Shown: piece after piece, positions 1-6,751 of the stretch
Position numbering within the stretch: position 1 is the first letter of the stretch
Layout: each line of letters opens with the position of its first letter
Origin: Clostridiales bacterium
GTDB lineage: Bacteria; Bacillota; Clostridia; Peptostreptococcales; Anaerovoracaceae
Length of the DNA: 33,399 bases
Direction of reading: 5' to 3'
Assembly (NCBI GenBank): GCA_022763735.1
Contig: JALEQY010000115.1
Coordinates: forward strand, 1 to 33,399
The notes under the pieces: generated by a model
Database searches by the model: none
What the model was told of the DNA's origin: nothing
The model's input: only the letters and a program-made list of their open reading frames with translations
Made by a program: the position numbers and the translations under genes

Positions 1-1128
1 ATCCGTGATGTATAAATCCTTTTTCCTGTCGTAAACAGCAGCAAAGCTCAGATCTTCATACTTCACCTCGTCCTTCAGCACGAGGCCCTCATCACGTGCA
101 TTTTGCGCGAGAAGCTCCACACTCCTGTCAAACAGAGGATCCCCGGAAATGCAATCTATCTTGTATTCCGCCGGGAACCTGCTGTTCACCGAGTCCTCAT
201 TGCCGACAAACATGAACAGCACCGAAGATATCATCACCAGCACCATGGTAGAAAGAATGCATATGCTGGCAAGCCCCACTGCGTTCTTTTTCATCCTGTA
301 CATCATGCCGGAAATGCTGACGAAATGACGTGCCTTATAGTAAAACCCCTTTTTCATCCTCAAAAGCTTCAGCAGTGCGATGCTTCCTGCCGTGAAAAGC
401 AGGTACGTGCCGATTATGACCAGCACAACGGCTATGAAAAACATCATCACAGCAGCCACCGGATTCTCCGTGAAAACTGCTATGGCGTAGCCTGTCAGCA
501 GGCAGACAAGTCCGATTGCTGCCAGCACCCATTTGGCCTTCGGTTCCTTCTCACCGGCTCTTTTGCTGGCCAGCAGCTCTATCGGATTTGATTTGTATAC
601 CCGACGCACCGAGCTGAGAAAAATAAACAGAAATATTATTCCGAAGAGTCCGCATGCCTTGGCGATTCCGGTCGGGGAGATGTAAAAACCCAGCGGTATG
701 GCTGCATCCAGCAGATTCAGCACGATGAGATACATCAGCTTATCCAGCAGCATCCCTGCCGCCAGTCCGAATACCATCGAAATCAGAAATGAATACAGCG
801 TCTCAAAAAATATCACTGTGGATATGTGCCGCTTTTCCATACCCAGTATGTTGTACAGCCCGAACTCGCTCTGCCGCCTCCTGATAAGAAAGCTGTTGAT
901 ATAAAACAGGAATATCACTGCGAATATTGCAACTATCACCTGCCCCATGCTCATGTAGCTCTGCAGGATGTTACCTCCCCAGAGATTTCCCAGCTCCTCG
1001 TTGTCCCCCAGGGAACAGATAATGTAGAAGATGGCTGTCGTCATGATGCTGGAAAGCATGTACGGTATGAATGTTTTTCTGTTGTTTCTGATGTTGGTGA
1101 ACGCCATGCTTACTGCCAGTTTAATCAC
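1..1128 (-). CDS. BceB-like ABC transporter permease (FtsX family), partial
   Basis: Membrane subunit of an ABC transporter of the type that senses or removes cell-wall-active peptides. The frame starts at a GTG at 1128 and stays open to the left edge, so only the first 376 residues are seen and the C-terminus is missing. Hydrophobic segments lie near residues 20-40, 65-85, 100-135, 145-170, 205-225, 230-260 and 285-305, followed by a hydrophilic stretch. That matches the FtsX domain plus the large external domain of BceB-type permeases. The start is chosen because a GGAGGT ribosome binding site precedes it and it overlaps the ATPase stop by 8 bp, which implies translational coupling. With the ATPase, kinase and regulator it forms a BceRS-BceAB-like module. 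The substrate cannot be read from sequence. Confidence 0.85.
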   Translation of the reverse strand, partial: MIKLAVSMAFTNIRNNRKTFIPYMLSSIMTTAIFYIICSLGDNEELGNLWGGNILQSYMSMGQVIVAIFAVIFLFYINSFLIRRRQSEFGLYNILGMEKRHISTVIFFETLYSFLISMVFGLAAGMLLDKLMYLIVLNLLDAAIPLGFYISPTGIAKACGLFGIIFLFIFLSSVRRVYKSNPIELLASKRAGEKEPKAKWVLAAIGLVCLLTGYAIAVFTENPVAAVMMFFIAVVLVIIGTYLLFTAGSIALLKLLRMKKGFYYKARHFVSISGMMYRMKKNAVGLASICILSTMVLVMISSVLFMFVGNEDSVNSRFPAEYKIDCISGDPLFDRSVELLAQNARDEGLVLKDEVKYEDLSFAAVYDRKKDLYITD

Positions 1129-1888
1129 ACAGACCACCTCCGGTCGCCATAACTGTCAGGGTGTCGGATATTTTCCTGAACATTTCTTCGTTGGTGGATG
1201 TGCCTCTGTACATCTGGTGGAATACGGCCCCGTCGCTTATAAAGAGCACACGGCCTGCGGTGCTTGCGGCTTTGACTGAGTGGGTCACCATGATGATGGT
1301 CTGGCCGTCTCTGTTGATATCGGTGAATATCTTAAGCAGGTCGTCTGCGGATTTTGAATCCAGCGCGCCTGTCGGTTCATCCGCCAGAATCAGCTTCGGT
1401 GATGTGATGAGGGCTCTGGCGATGGCGGCTCTCTGCTTCTGTCCGCCCGATACTTCGTACGGGAATTTGTAAAGGATGTCCTGGATCCCCAGCTTGACTG
1501 CCAGAGGGTTCAGCCGCTTGTTCATCTCCTGGTACCTTTTGCCTGAAAGCACCAGAGGGAGAAAAATATTATCCTTGAGATTAAATGTATCCAGCAGATT
1601 GAAATCCTGGAACACGAAGCCCAGGTTGTTTCTCCTGAATGCAGAAAGCTCTTTTTCTCTGATGGTCGTGATGTCTTTGCCTTCCAGCAGGACTTTGCCT
1701 CTGGTGGGTTTGTCCAGTGCCGCCAGGATGTTGAGCAGCGTAGTTTTGCCTGAGCCTGATTCTCCCATGATTGCTACATATTCGCCTTCTTCGACGGAGA
1801 AGTTCACGTTGCTCAGAGCCTGAACGCTGCTGCCTCCGAAGCGGGTGGTGTAGATTTTTTTAAGATTGTTTACCTCTAATATTGCCAT
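1121..1888 (-). CDS. BceA-like ABC transporter ATP-binding protein
   Basis: Cytoplasmic ATPase that drives the adjoining permease; 255 residues, usual for the BceA/LolD/MacB group. Visible motifs are Walker A GESGSGKT (residues 42-49), Q-loop glutamine near 94 (FVFQDFNLLD), signature VSGGQ (146-150), Walker B ILADEPTGALD (from 167) and the H-loop histidine in MVTHS (203). The open frame runs upstream to 2047, but that extension is arginine-rich and unlike the family. The ATG at 1888 has an AAAGGAGG ribosome binding site 8 bases ahead, so it is taken as the start. The gene lies downstream of the sensor kinase but is separated from it by a terminator and a candidate operator, so it probably has its own inducible promoter. 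Confidence 0.93.
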   Translation of the reverse strand: MAILEVNNLKKIYTTRFGGSSVQALSNVNFSVEEGEYVAIMGESGSGKTTLLNILAALDKPTRGKVLLEGKDITTIREKELSAFRRNNLGFVFQDFNLLDTFNLKDNIFLPLVLSGKRYQEMNKRLNPLAVKLGIQDILYKFPYEVSGGQKQRAAIARALITSPKLILADEPTGALDSKSADDLLKIFTDINRDGQTIIMVTHSVKAASTAGRVLFISDGAVFHQMYRGTSTNEEMFRKISDTLTVMATGGGLCD

Positions 1889-2066
1889 GTGGCATACCTC
1901 CTTTTGCTGTGAGTTGCGGGGTGTTGAGCTGTGCCGGCGCCCGGCCGTGGTTGCCCGGCCGGCGTCAGAACTCCGCCGGGCGAGGCATTGAGCCGGGGCG
2001 CCATATTGCTGCAGGTCGAAGTGGGCTGCCCGGCCGCCCCGCTTCATCTGCCATAATAATAGCAGA
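1889..2066 (-). other. GC-rich leader of the ABC transporter operon
   Basis: This untranslated stretch before the ATPase is clearly richer in G+C than its surroundings. It carries three copies of the 9-mer GCCCGGCCG at 1939-1947, 1953-1961 and 2028-2036. No convincing coding frame or classical terminator is seen. It may fold strongly in the mRNA, or may be foreign or degenerate DNA. Confidence 0.35.
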
Positions 2067-2082
2067 AAAGATTGGCGCCTTC

Positions 2083-2139
2083 CATTTATCCGACTTACGA
2101 TTGGGGCGCCAATCTTTCATTTTTGTAAGGTTGTTGTAA
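2083..2139 (-). promoter_or_regulatory. Candidate response-regulator operator and promoter of the ABC operon
   Basis: On the minus strand TTACA occurs twice, at 2139-2135 and 2128-2124, with starts exactly 11 bp (one helical turn) apart. This is the usual shape of an OmpR-family response-regulator site. Downstream lie a weak -35 TTGGCG (2112-2107) and a -10-like GATAAA (2090-2085) separated by 16 bp. A perfect 13-bp inverted repeat with GGCGCC ends (2067-2079 and 2105-2117) overlaps the core promoter and could be a second operator or an early-transcript hairpin. The regulator at 3644-4318 is the obvious candidate to bind here; that is inference. Confidence 0.5.
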
Positions 2140-2142
2140 CAT

Positions 2143-2195
2143 AAAACACCACCTGCATTTGATACTTATATTTTACCAAATTCAGGTGGTGTTTT
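2143..2195. terminator. Two-way intrinsic terminator after the sensor kinase
   Basis: Perfect 13-bp arms (AAAACACCACCTG, 2143-2155, and its complement 2183-2195) extend inward by about five more pairs after one mismatch. T-runs follow on either strand. It would end a transcript coming from the kinase and so separates the regulatory pair from the transporter genes. Confidence 0.75.
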
Positions 2196-2279
2196 CTATT
2201 TCCAATGAGTACAATTCATCATTTCACAGTTGCTCGATTTCTCTGGCAAGCCTACAGTCAGCTGTTTGATGAGATATAA

Positions 2280-2566
2280 ATTTTTTCGACGTGTAGTGCT
2301 GATTTTGCTGTGAACACGTCGAAATTTCGTTTGTCGTCATAATTGGGATGTTGATTTTTCGACGTGAACAGCTCTGAAATAGTTCAACACGTCGAAAACC
2401 TTCAACCTTCTCAAGTATCAGCTGATTTAATTATAATATGCGCTTGATATTTTCGACGTGTTTCGCGCATCAGAGGCATGACACGTCGAAAACTATTGTA
2501 TAAGTCGAACCAGCAGAATATTTTTTCGACGTGTGGTGCTGGCTTTTCTGTGGACACGTCGAAATT
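2280..2566. repeat. Array of four long palindromes with TTTCGACGTGT arms
   Basis: Four inverted repeats lie between the kinase stop and the terminator. The arms are 2284-2294/2314-2324, 2356-2366/2388-2398, 2450-2461/2481-2492 and 2524-2534/2554-2564, each perfect over 11-12 bp. Three loops are 19 nt and the second is 21 nt. Unit centres are 73, 94 and 73 bp apart. Units 1 and 4 are near-copies over about 60 bp at an exact 240-bp offset, including their flanks. No T-run follows the arms on either strand in a terminator arrangement. In RNA they would be four stem-loops in the kinase 3' UTR; in DNA, paired half-sites about 30 bp apart. I do not recognise the family. Confidence 0.9.
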
Positions 2567-2645
2567 TCGTTTATCATCATTGCGTTTCGCCTCCTTACAC
2601 CAACATTGCTTTGTTGATATTCCGTAAAAATCGAAACTATATCCA

Positions 2646-3647
2646 TTACTCCGCAGGTCCCATGTCCCTGTTTTTCATATGAATCTTCACCTTCGTGCCG
2701 ACACCCACCTGTGAAGAAATCTCCAGCCGGTGTAAAAGTCTCCCCAGAATCTCCCGACAAAGATAGAGACCCAGCCCCGTCGACTTCTTATCAAGCCTGC
2801 CGTTGTAGCCGGTAAATCCCTTCTCACCTATACGGCTGATATCCTCCGGAGCAATGCCGATGCCGGTATCCTCGATAACCAGCGTCTTTGGCTCCTCAAG
2901 ATAAATAGAAATCATACCTTTTTTCGTATATTTCAGCGAATTGGAAAGAATCTGCTCGATGACAAACTGCAGCCATTTTTCATCAGTAATCACTGTCCCG
3001 CCCAGCTCGCCGATGTCCAGCGAAAGCTTCCTGGCGATAAACAGCGGCGCATATTTTCTCACCGCCTGCTTCACAACAGGCTCCAGCTCATATTCCTTTA
3101 TTACATAATCCGTGCTGCCTGCATTCAGCCGCACATAGGACAGCGCCATCTCAACATACTGCTCAATCTTAAAAAGCTCCAGAGCCAGAGGCGAGTTTTT
3201 CTCATCCCCCATCAGCAGATGCATTGCCGCAATAGGCACCTTGATCTGATGCACCCACATGGCATAGTAATCCGACATATAACGTCTGGCCTCCTCGGTT
3301 TCAGCCAGCAGCCGGCTTCTGCTCTCGAACAGCTCTCTCAGAAGCCGCTGGTAATCAGCCTCAACAGGTGTAGCCGCTACCGGAAGCTCGTCAATACTGT
3401 ACGACACACAACCATCCATCGCATGCAGCATCACGTGCCTTTTACAAAACGCCACAAAATCAAACGCGGCCGCCACCAGCCCGATGCAACCGCAAAGCAC
3501 TGCCGCATAAACCGCCGCATCCCAGCGAACATGATAAAGCCTGAAAATAACCATCGTCAGCACCGCAAAAAACACCAGAAGCAGTGCGAGCTTCGCTTTG
3601 CTTCTGGCATAGTCCAGCACACACTGCCGCATAAGATTTTTCTTCAT
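2646..3647 (-). CDS. Sensor histidine kinase, BceS-like intramembrane-sensing type
   Basis: Membrane kinase that would phosphorylate the response regulator encoded just before it; 333 residues. Two N-terminal membrane segments (about 19-36 and 45-66) are joined by a very short external loop. Such kinases lack their own sensor domain and usually get their signal from the partner ABC transporter. The phospho-acceptor is His133 in WVHQIKVPIAA, followed by the N box with Asn236 (ILSNSLKYT), the G1 box EDTGIGIAPEDI (259-270) and the G2 box STGLGLYLC (289-297). The start ATG at 3647 overlaps the regulator stop as ATGA, so the two are translationally coupled; the frame continues upstream only as an antisense-like extension. 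The ligand is unknown. Confidence 0.9.
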   Translation of the reverse strand: MKKNLMRQCVLDYARSKAKLALLLVFFAVLTMVIFRLYHVRWDAAVYAAVLCGCIGLVAAAFDFVAFCKRHVMLHAMDGCVSYSIDELPVAATPVEADYQRLLRELFESRSRLLAETEEARRYMSDYYAMWVHQIKVPIAAMHLLMGDEKNSPLALELFKIEQYVEMALSYVRLNAGSTDYVIKEYELEPVVKQAVRKYAPLFIARKLSLDIGELGGTVITDEKWLQFVIEQILSNSLKYTKKGMISIYLEEPKTLVIEDTGIGIAPEDISRIGEKGFTGYNGRLDKKSTGLGLYLCREILGRLLHRLEISSQVGVGTKVKIHMKNRDMGPAE

Positions 3648-4318
3648 TCTATTATATAACCTGTCCCTTTCCTGGTTCTGATAAAGTCCTCGATTCCGAT
3701 GGCCGCCAGCTTCTTGCGAAGCCTGGTGACATTGACGGAAAGAGTGTTTTCGTCTACGAAGCAATCCGTCTCCCACAGCTTGTTCATCAGCGTGTCTCTG
3801 GAAACTGCGCGCCCCTTGTTCTGCATGAGAATAGTGAGGATCTTGTTTTCATTGCCTGTCAGCTCGGTCCTGCCATCCCCGAAGGTCACTGTGCCCGATG
3901 CGCTGTTGAGCACCACATCTTTGTGCTGCAAAAGGCACGTGTTCTGTGCGTTGAAGTCGTAGGCTCGTCTCAGGAGTGCCTGTATCTTGGCAAGCAGAAG
4001 ATCCATATCGAAGGGCTTTGCCACGAAGTCATCTGCACCCATGTTTATCGCCATCACGATATTCATATCGTCTCCTGCCGAGGAAATGAACATGATGGGC
4101 AGTTTGGAGATTTTGCGGATTTCGCTGCACCAGTGGTAACCGTTAAAAAACGGCAGTGATATGTCCATCAGCACCAGCTGCGGGTCGTATTCAACAAACT
4201 CCTTCGTCACGTGCTGAAGCTCATCGCAGATGCGGGCATCGAAGTCCCAGCTCCTCAGCTTGTCTGCGATGGCACCTGCGATGACCTCATCATCCTCAAC
4301 GATGAAAATCCTGTACAT
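3644..4318 (-). CDS. OmpR-family response regulator (BceR-like)
   Basis: Two-domain DNA-binding regulator, 224 residues. The receiver domain has the acidic pair in VEDDE (8-11), phospho-acceptor Asp52 (LVLMDISLP), the Ser79/Ser80 switch region and Lys101 (VAKPF). A winged-helix output domain follows, ending with the typical TRKGTGYIIE. The ATG at 4318 is preferred over an in-frame ATG at 4333 because GGAGG lies 8 bases before it. The gene begins only 15 bp after the stop of the DUF4143 ATPase, on the same strand and with no visible terminator, so read-through from the ATPase promoter is likely. Its probable target is the repeat pair at 2124-2139. Confidence 0.92.
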   Translation of the reverse strand: MYRIFIVEDDEVIAGAIADKLRSWDFDARICDELQHVTKEFVEYDPQLVLMDISLPFFNGYHWCSEIRKISKLPIMFISSAGDDMNIVMAINMGADDFVAKPFDMDLLLAKIQALLRRAYDFNAQNTCLLQHKDVVLNSASGTVTFGDGRTELTGNENKILTILMQNKGRAVSRDTLMNKLWETDCFVDENTLSVNVTRLRKKLAAIGIEDFIRTRKGTGYIIE

Positions 4319-4333
4319 TCCCGATACCTCCAT

Positions 4334-5662
4334 TTAGTTTTCGTTCTCAAAAAACATAATATAATAAATTGGAAGATACGTTATCTTTCCCTTTTTCGTG
4401 ACTTCCCGTTCATTGGAAAGCACAAATCCCTTTCTGATATTGTATTCCTCATTCGACACAAAATGATTAAGCGCACTATGCACTGTATAGTCTTTGCCTG
4501 ACTTTATCTCCAGCGGTACCGCTGATAACGAATCAAAGTCATCTATCAGGAAATCCACCTCACCTTTATGTCTGTTATCGTAATAGAACAGTTTGTATCC
4601 ATGTGCCTTCAATTCAGAAGCCACCACAGATTCATACACTGTCCCCAGATTTATGCTTTTCACGTCATCCAGCACTGCACGAATATTATTGTGGTAGAGG
4701 ATTCCTGTAAGTATCCCGATGTCATTCAGGTACAGCTTCAGCAGATTTTTTCCGCTGGATTCTATCAGCGGGAAGACAGGTGCTGATATCGCCTGTACAT
4801 CCAAGGCTATTCCGGCATGAATAAGATAGTCAAACTCTTCCTGATAGTCCGCAAAGCGTTTGCCTTTCTTGTTTTCAATTTTGTTTACCACAACACGTTT
4901 CTTTTTGTTTTCCAGATTCGATGGAATCATGTCATAAATCCGTCTTATTTTCAGACGGTTTTCTCTATCATACTTCGATGCATCCATAGCGTAATATTCA
5001 TGGATTTCACGCTGAACCTCACGAACCTTCGCAATATTCTTGTCTCTCAGATAAGTATTGACCGCATCGGGCAGTCCGCCAACCAGCAGATACTTCCTGA
5101 AAAGATCCATCATTCGATTATGGGTGGCTTCGTCAAGGCTTTCTTCATTCATGAATTTCCTGCGCACCGCATTTATTGCCAGCTCATTTAAACCATTGGC
5201 AAGAAGAAATTCTTCAAAATCCAATGGATACATATGCTTGACATGAATACTTCCTATCGGAATGGAGGTTGTCTTGGCAAGAGTCACTCCAAGCAGCGAG
5301 CCACTGGCAATGTATGTGAATTTATCGTCATCCTTTAAAAATTTCAGGAGTGTGAGCAGATGAGGATATTCCTGTATCTCGTCAAGGAAAATCAGCGTAT
5401 TCTCTTTTTCCTTCATTCTATCTCCTGCCAGCATACTTATCTGCAGATAAAAGTCCTCCACAGTCCTGGCATTATCAAACAGTCTGTCATTAAGAGAATC
5501 TTCAAGCATATTGATTTCGATAAAATTTTCAAACATCTGCTTTCCCACATGACGGACAATATAAGTTTTTCCGATCTGCCGCGCGCCATCTATTATTAGA
5601 ACCTTGTTATCTTCTGATTTCAGATAATTTTCTATATAAGGCTGAATTTTCCTGTATAGCAT
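4334..5662 (-). CDS. AAA ATPase with DUF4143 domain
   Basis: Predicted P-loop ATPase of the AAA_14/DUF4143 group, 442 residues. It has Walker A GARQIGKT (26-33), Walker B LIFLDEIQEYP (90-100) and a sensor-like YIASGS. The C-terminal region contains EVDFLID followed by PLEIKSGK, which resembles the acidic and E-x-K elements of PD-(D/E)XK nucleases. The biochemical function of the family is not established; its genes are scattered and often look mobile. The open frame can be extended to a TTG at 5683, but the ATG at 5662 has a GAGG binding site and is chosen. Upstream is a consensus promoter inside a 33-bp phased repeat array, so expression is probably tightly controlled. The response regulator follows 15 bp downstream. 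Confidence 0.85.
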   Translation of the reverse strand: MLYRKIQPYIENYLKSEDNKVLIIDGARQIGKTYIVRHVGKQMFENFIEINMLEDSLNDRLFDNARTVEDFYLQISMLAGDRMKEKENTLIFLDEIQEYPHLLTLLKFLKDDDKFTYIASGSLLGVTLAKTTSIPIGSIHVKHMYPLDFEEFLLANGLNELAINAVRRKFMNEESLDEATHNRMMDLFRKYLLVGGLPDAVNTYLRDKNIAKVREVQREIHEYYAMDASKYDRENRLKIRRIYDMIPSNLENKKKRVVVNKIENKKGKRFADYQEEFDYLIHAGIALDVQAISAPVFPLIESSGKNLLKLYLNDIGILTGILYHNNIRAVLDDVKSINLGTVYESVVASELKAHGYKLFYYDNRHKGEVDFLIDDFDSLSAVPLEIKSGKDYTVHSALNHFVSNEEYNIRKGFVLSNEREVTKKGKITYLPIYYIMFFENEN

Positions 5663-5671
5663 CTGCACCTC

Positions 5672-5783
5672 TACACTTTTCAATATAATTTCTTTATGAC
5701 TTTATACACTTTTCAATACTTTTTGAGGGTATTTTTATACACTTTTCAATGAAATTATAGTCTTAATAAATACACTTGTCAAT
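5672..5783 (-). repeat. 33-bp phased array of four ATTGAAAAGTGTA motifs upstream of the ATPase
   Basis: Read on the minus strand, the 13-mer ATTGAAAAGTGTA occurs at 5783-5771 (one change, ATTGACAAGTGTA), 5750-5738, 5717-5705 and 5684-5672. Starts are exactly 33 bp apart. The 20-bp spacers differ from each other. The distal copy supplies the -35 box; the proximal copy runs into the ribosome binding site. Fixed phasing of about three helical turns suggests cooperative binding of a multimeric protein on one face of the DNA. It is not a CRISPR array: repeats and spacers are too short. Confidence 0.9.
5754..5782 (-). promoter_or_regulatory. Consensus sigma-A promoter of the DUF4143 ATPase
   Basis: Minus-strand TTGACA at 5782-5777 and TATAAT at 5759-5754 are separated by 17 bp, a perfect vegetative promoter. 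The -35 lies inside the distal repeat of the 33-bp array, and its only deviation from the repeat consensus (A to C) creates the consensus -35. Transcription would start near 5747, inside the next repeat, so three repeats lie in the start site and leader. Confidence 0.8.
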
Positions 5784-5790
5784 AATCAAA

Positions 5791-5826
5791 GGTTCTAAAT
5801 GCAGCAGTCATTGTAGCATTTGAACC
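5791..5826. promoter_or_regulatory. Inverted repeat between divergent promoters
   Basis: GGTTC-T-AAATGC (5791-5802) faces GCATTT-GAACC (5816-5826) across 13 nt; the arms match except for one bulged base. The element fills the space between the ATPase -35 (ends 5782) and the -35 of the divergent small gene (starts 5827). That is the right place for an operator controlling both. Confidence 0.5.
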
Positions 5827-5854
5827 TTGCAAAGAACGATATGTCTGCTATAAT
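5827..5854 (+). promoter_or_regulatory. Promoter of the 97-residue unknown gene
   Basis: TTGCAA (5827-5832) and TATAAT (5849-5854) are 16 bp apart, with the gene's ribosome binding site (AGGAGA) about 50 bp downstream. Confidence 0.6.
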
Positions 5855-5920
5855 ATCATCACACACCACATCCGGCAATCCAGAATCACTTTTAATACAC
5901 TTATACAGGAGACATTTACA

Positions 5921-6214
5921 ATGACATCAGATACAAGCCGAAAATTATTTATGCTTATGCAGCAGATGGGATACTCAAAGCGATTCTGCCAACTGATATC
6001 GGAAAGCCTGAACACTGATTTCACTGCAGCCCGCATGATCGGTTACCTCAAACAGTTTGATGACAAACCTCCAATGGAGGAGGTCGCAGATGAAATGCTT
6101 GCAATACTAAGCGACAGGGATCGCATAGTAGAAAAAAAGATTACAGAACAATCCAATGAAAACTGGAATGAATTCCTGAGAATTCAGAAATGCGAACCGG
6201 TTGATTATGACTAA
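5921..6214 (+). CDS. Conserved-looking small protein of unknown function
   Basis: Unrecognised 97-residue protein. It is predicted soluble, with no signal peptide or membrane segment. The first half is helical and hydrophobic-patterned (LFMLMQQMGYSKRFCQLIS); the second half is strongly charged (EEVADEMLAILSDRDRIVEKK). The gene is well supported: it has its own promoter (5827-5854), an AGGAGA binding site 10 bases before the ATG, and a terminator at 6297-6330. It diverges from the DUF4143 ATPase across a shared control region, so a functional link such as regulator or partner is possible but unproven. Confidence 0.75.
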   Translation: MTSDTSRKLFMLMQQMGYSKRFCQLISESLNTDFTAARMIGYLKQFDDKPPMEEVADEMLAILSDRDRIVEKKITEQSNENWNEFLRIQKCEPVDYD

Positions 6215-6296
6215 AACTGCCAATAGGATTACATAACAAATGAAGAATTATGGTAACAAGCCACCTCATTTCACTTCGATGCTAACCAAAAAACAA

Positions 6297-6345
6297 ATAA
6301 TCGTCCTGCAGTCATCTGCAAGACGATTATACTTGTTTTCTCTTT
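6297..6345. terminator. Intrinsic terminator, shared by the small gene and rpmE
   Basis: Arms 6297-6310 and 6317-6330 pair over about 13 bp (ATAATCGTC-C-TGCA against TGCA-A-GACGATTAT). T-rich tracts follow on both strands. The element lies between two convergent genes and can serve both. Confidence 0.75.
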
Positions 6346-6374
6346 TAATTTCTGTTGAAATTCCAATGCTGAAA

Positions 6375-6575
6375 TTAGTCCAGGTTGTACTTGTTCTTGA
6401 ACTTTTCAACACGTCCGCCTCTGTGTGCGAATTTCTGCTGACCTGTAAAGAATGGATGGCACGCTGAGCAAATGTCCGTTCTGATTTCTTCCTGTGTGGA
6501 CTTTGTCATAAATGTGTTGCCGCATGCGCAAGTTACTTTACATTCCTTGTAGTCAGGATGGATTCCCTGTTTCAT
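6375..6575 (-). CDS. rpmE: 50S ribosomal protein L31, zinc-binding form
   Basis: Large-subunit ribosomal protein, 66 residues. It has the family opening [11 protein letters not shown] and zinc-ligand cysteines in CKVTCACG and [15 protein letters not shown], so it is the zinc-containing (C+) type rather than the zinc-free paralogue. AGAGGTG precedes the ATG. A promoter is visible at 6648-6676 and a terminator at 6297-6330, so the gene can be expressed alone. In many Clostridia rpmE sits directly beside rho; here DUF1385, prmC, hydG and hydF lie between them. Confidence 0.97.
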   Translation of the reverse strand: MKQGIHPDYKECKVTCACGNTFMTKSTQEEIRTDICSACHPFFTGQQKFAHRGGRVEKFKNKYNLD

Positions 6576-6647
6576 GCTCTTTCACCTCTTTCCTGCTCAG
6601 GCTTACCACCTCAGCATAATTACTGTTTCGATATTCACAGCCCTTAA

Positions 6648-6676
6648 AGTGTAGCACACTCGCCCATACAAAACAA
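6648..6676 (-). promoter_or_regulatory. Promoter of rpmE
   Basis: Minus-strand TTGTTT (6676-6671) and TACACT (6653-6648) are separated by exactly 17 bp. They lie about 70 bp ahead of the rpmE start and after the hydF stop. Confidence 0.5.
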
Positions 6677-6751
6677 GTGTTTTTTTGCTTTTTGCTGAAA
6701 TTATGCATTTTGCCATAGTCACCCGGGCATACGCATCCTGCGATACAATTA

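Noticed and set aside
1889-2047. N-terminal extension of the ABC ATPase up to 2047
   Set aside because: The extra residues are Arg/Ala-rich and unlike the family, and a strong ribosome binding site marks the start at 1888.
2280-2566. CGACGTG hairpins as tandem terminators
   Set aside because: The arms are followed by mixed sequence, and the T-run lies on the 5' side of each stem, so neither strand gives a proper terminator. A clear terminator exists separately at 2143-2195.
2470-2760. 96-codon minus-strand open frame
   Set aside because: It is an out-of-frame shadow of the kinase end running into the palindromic repeats; no binding site or family features.
5672-5783. Phased repeats read as a small CRISPR array
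   Set aside because: Repeats are 13 bp and spacers 20 bp, far below CRISPR sizes; there are no cas genes, and the distal repeat overlaps a promoter.
5848-6036. 62-codon minus-strand open frame
   Set aside because: Antisense to the supported 97-residue gene and its promoter; no binding site.
6240-6467. 75-codon plus-strand open frame
   Set aside because: It runs through a terminator hairpin and antisense to rpmE, has no ribosome binding site and shows no recognisable protein character.
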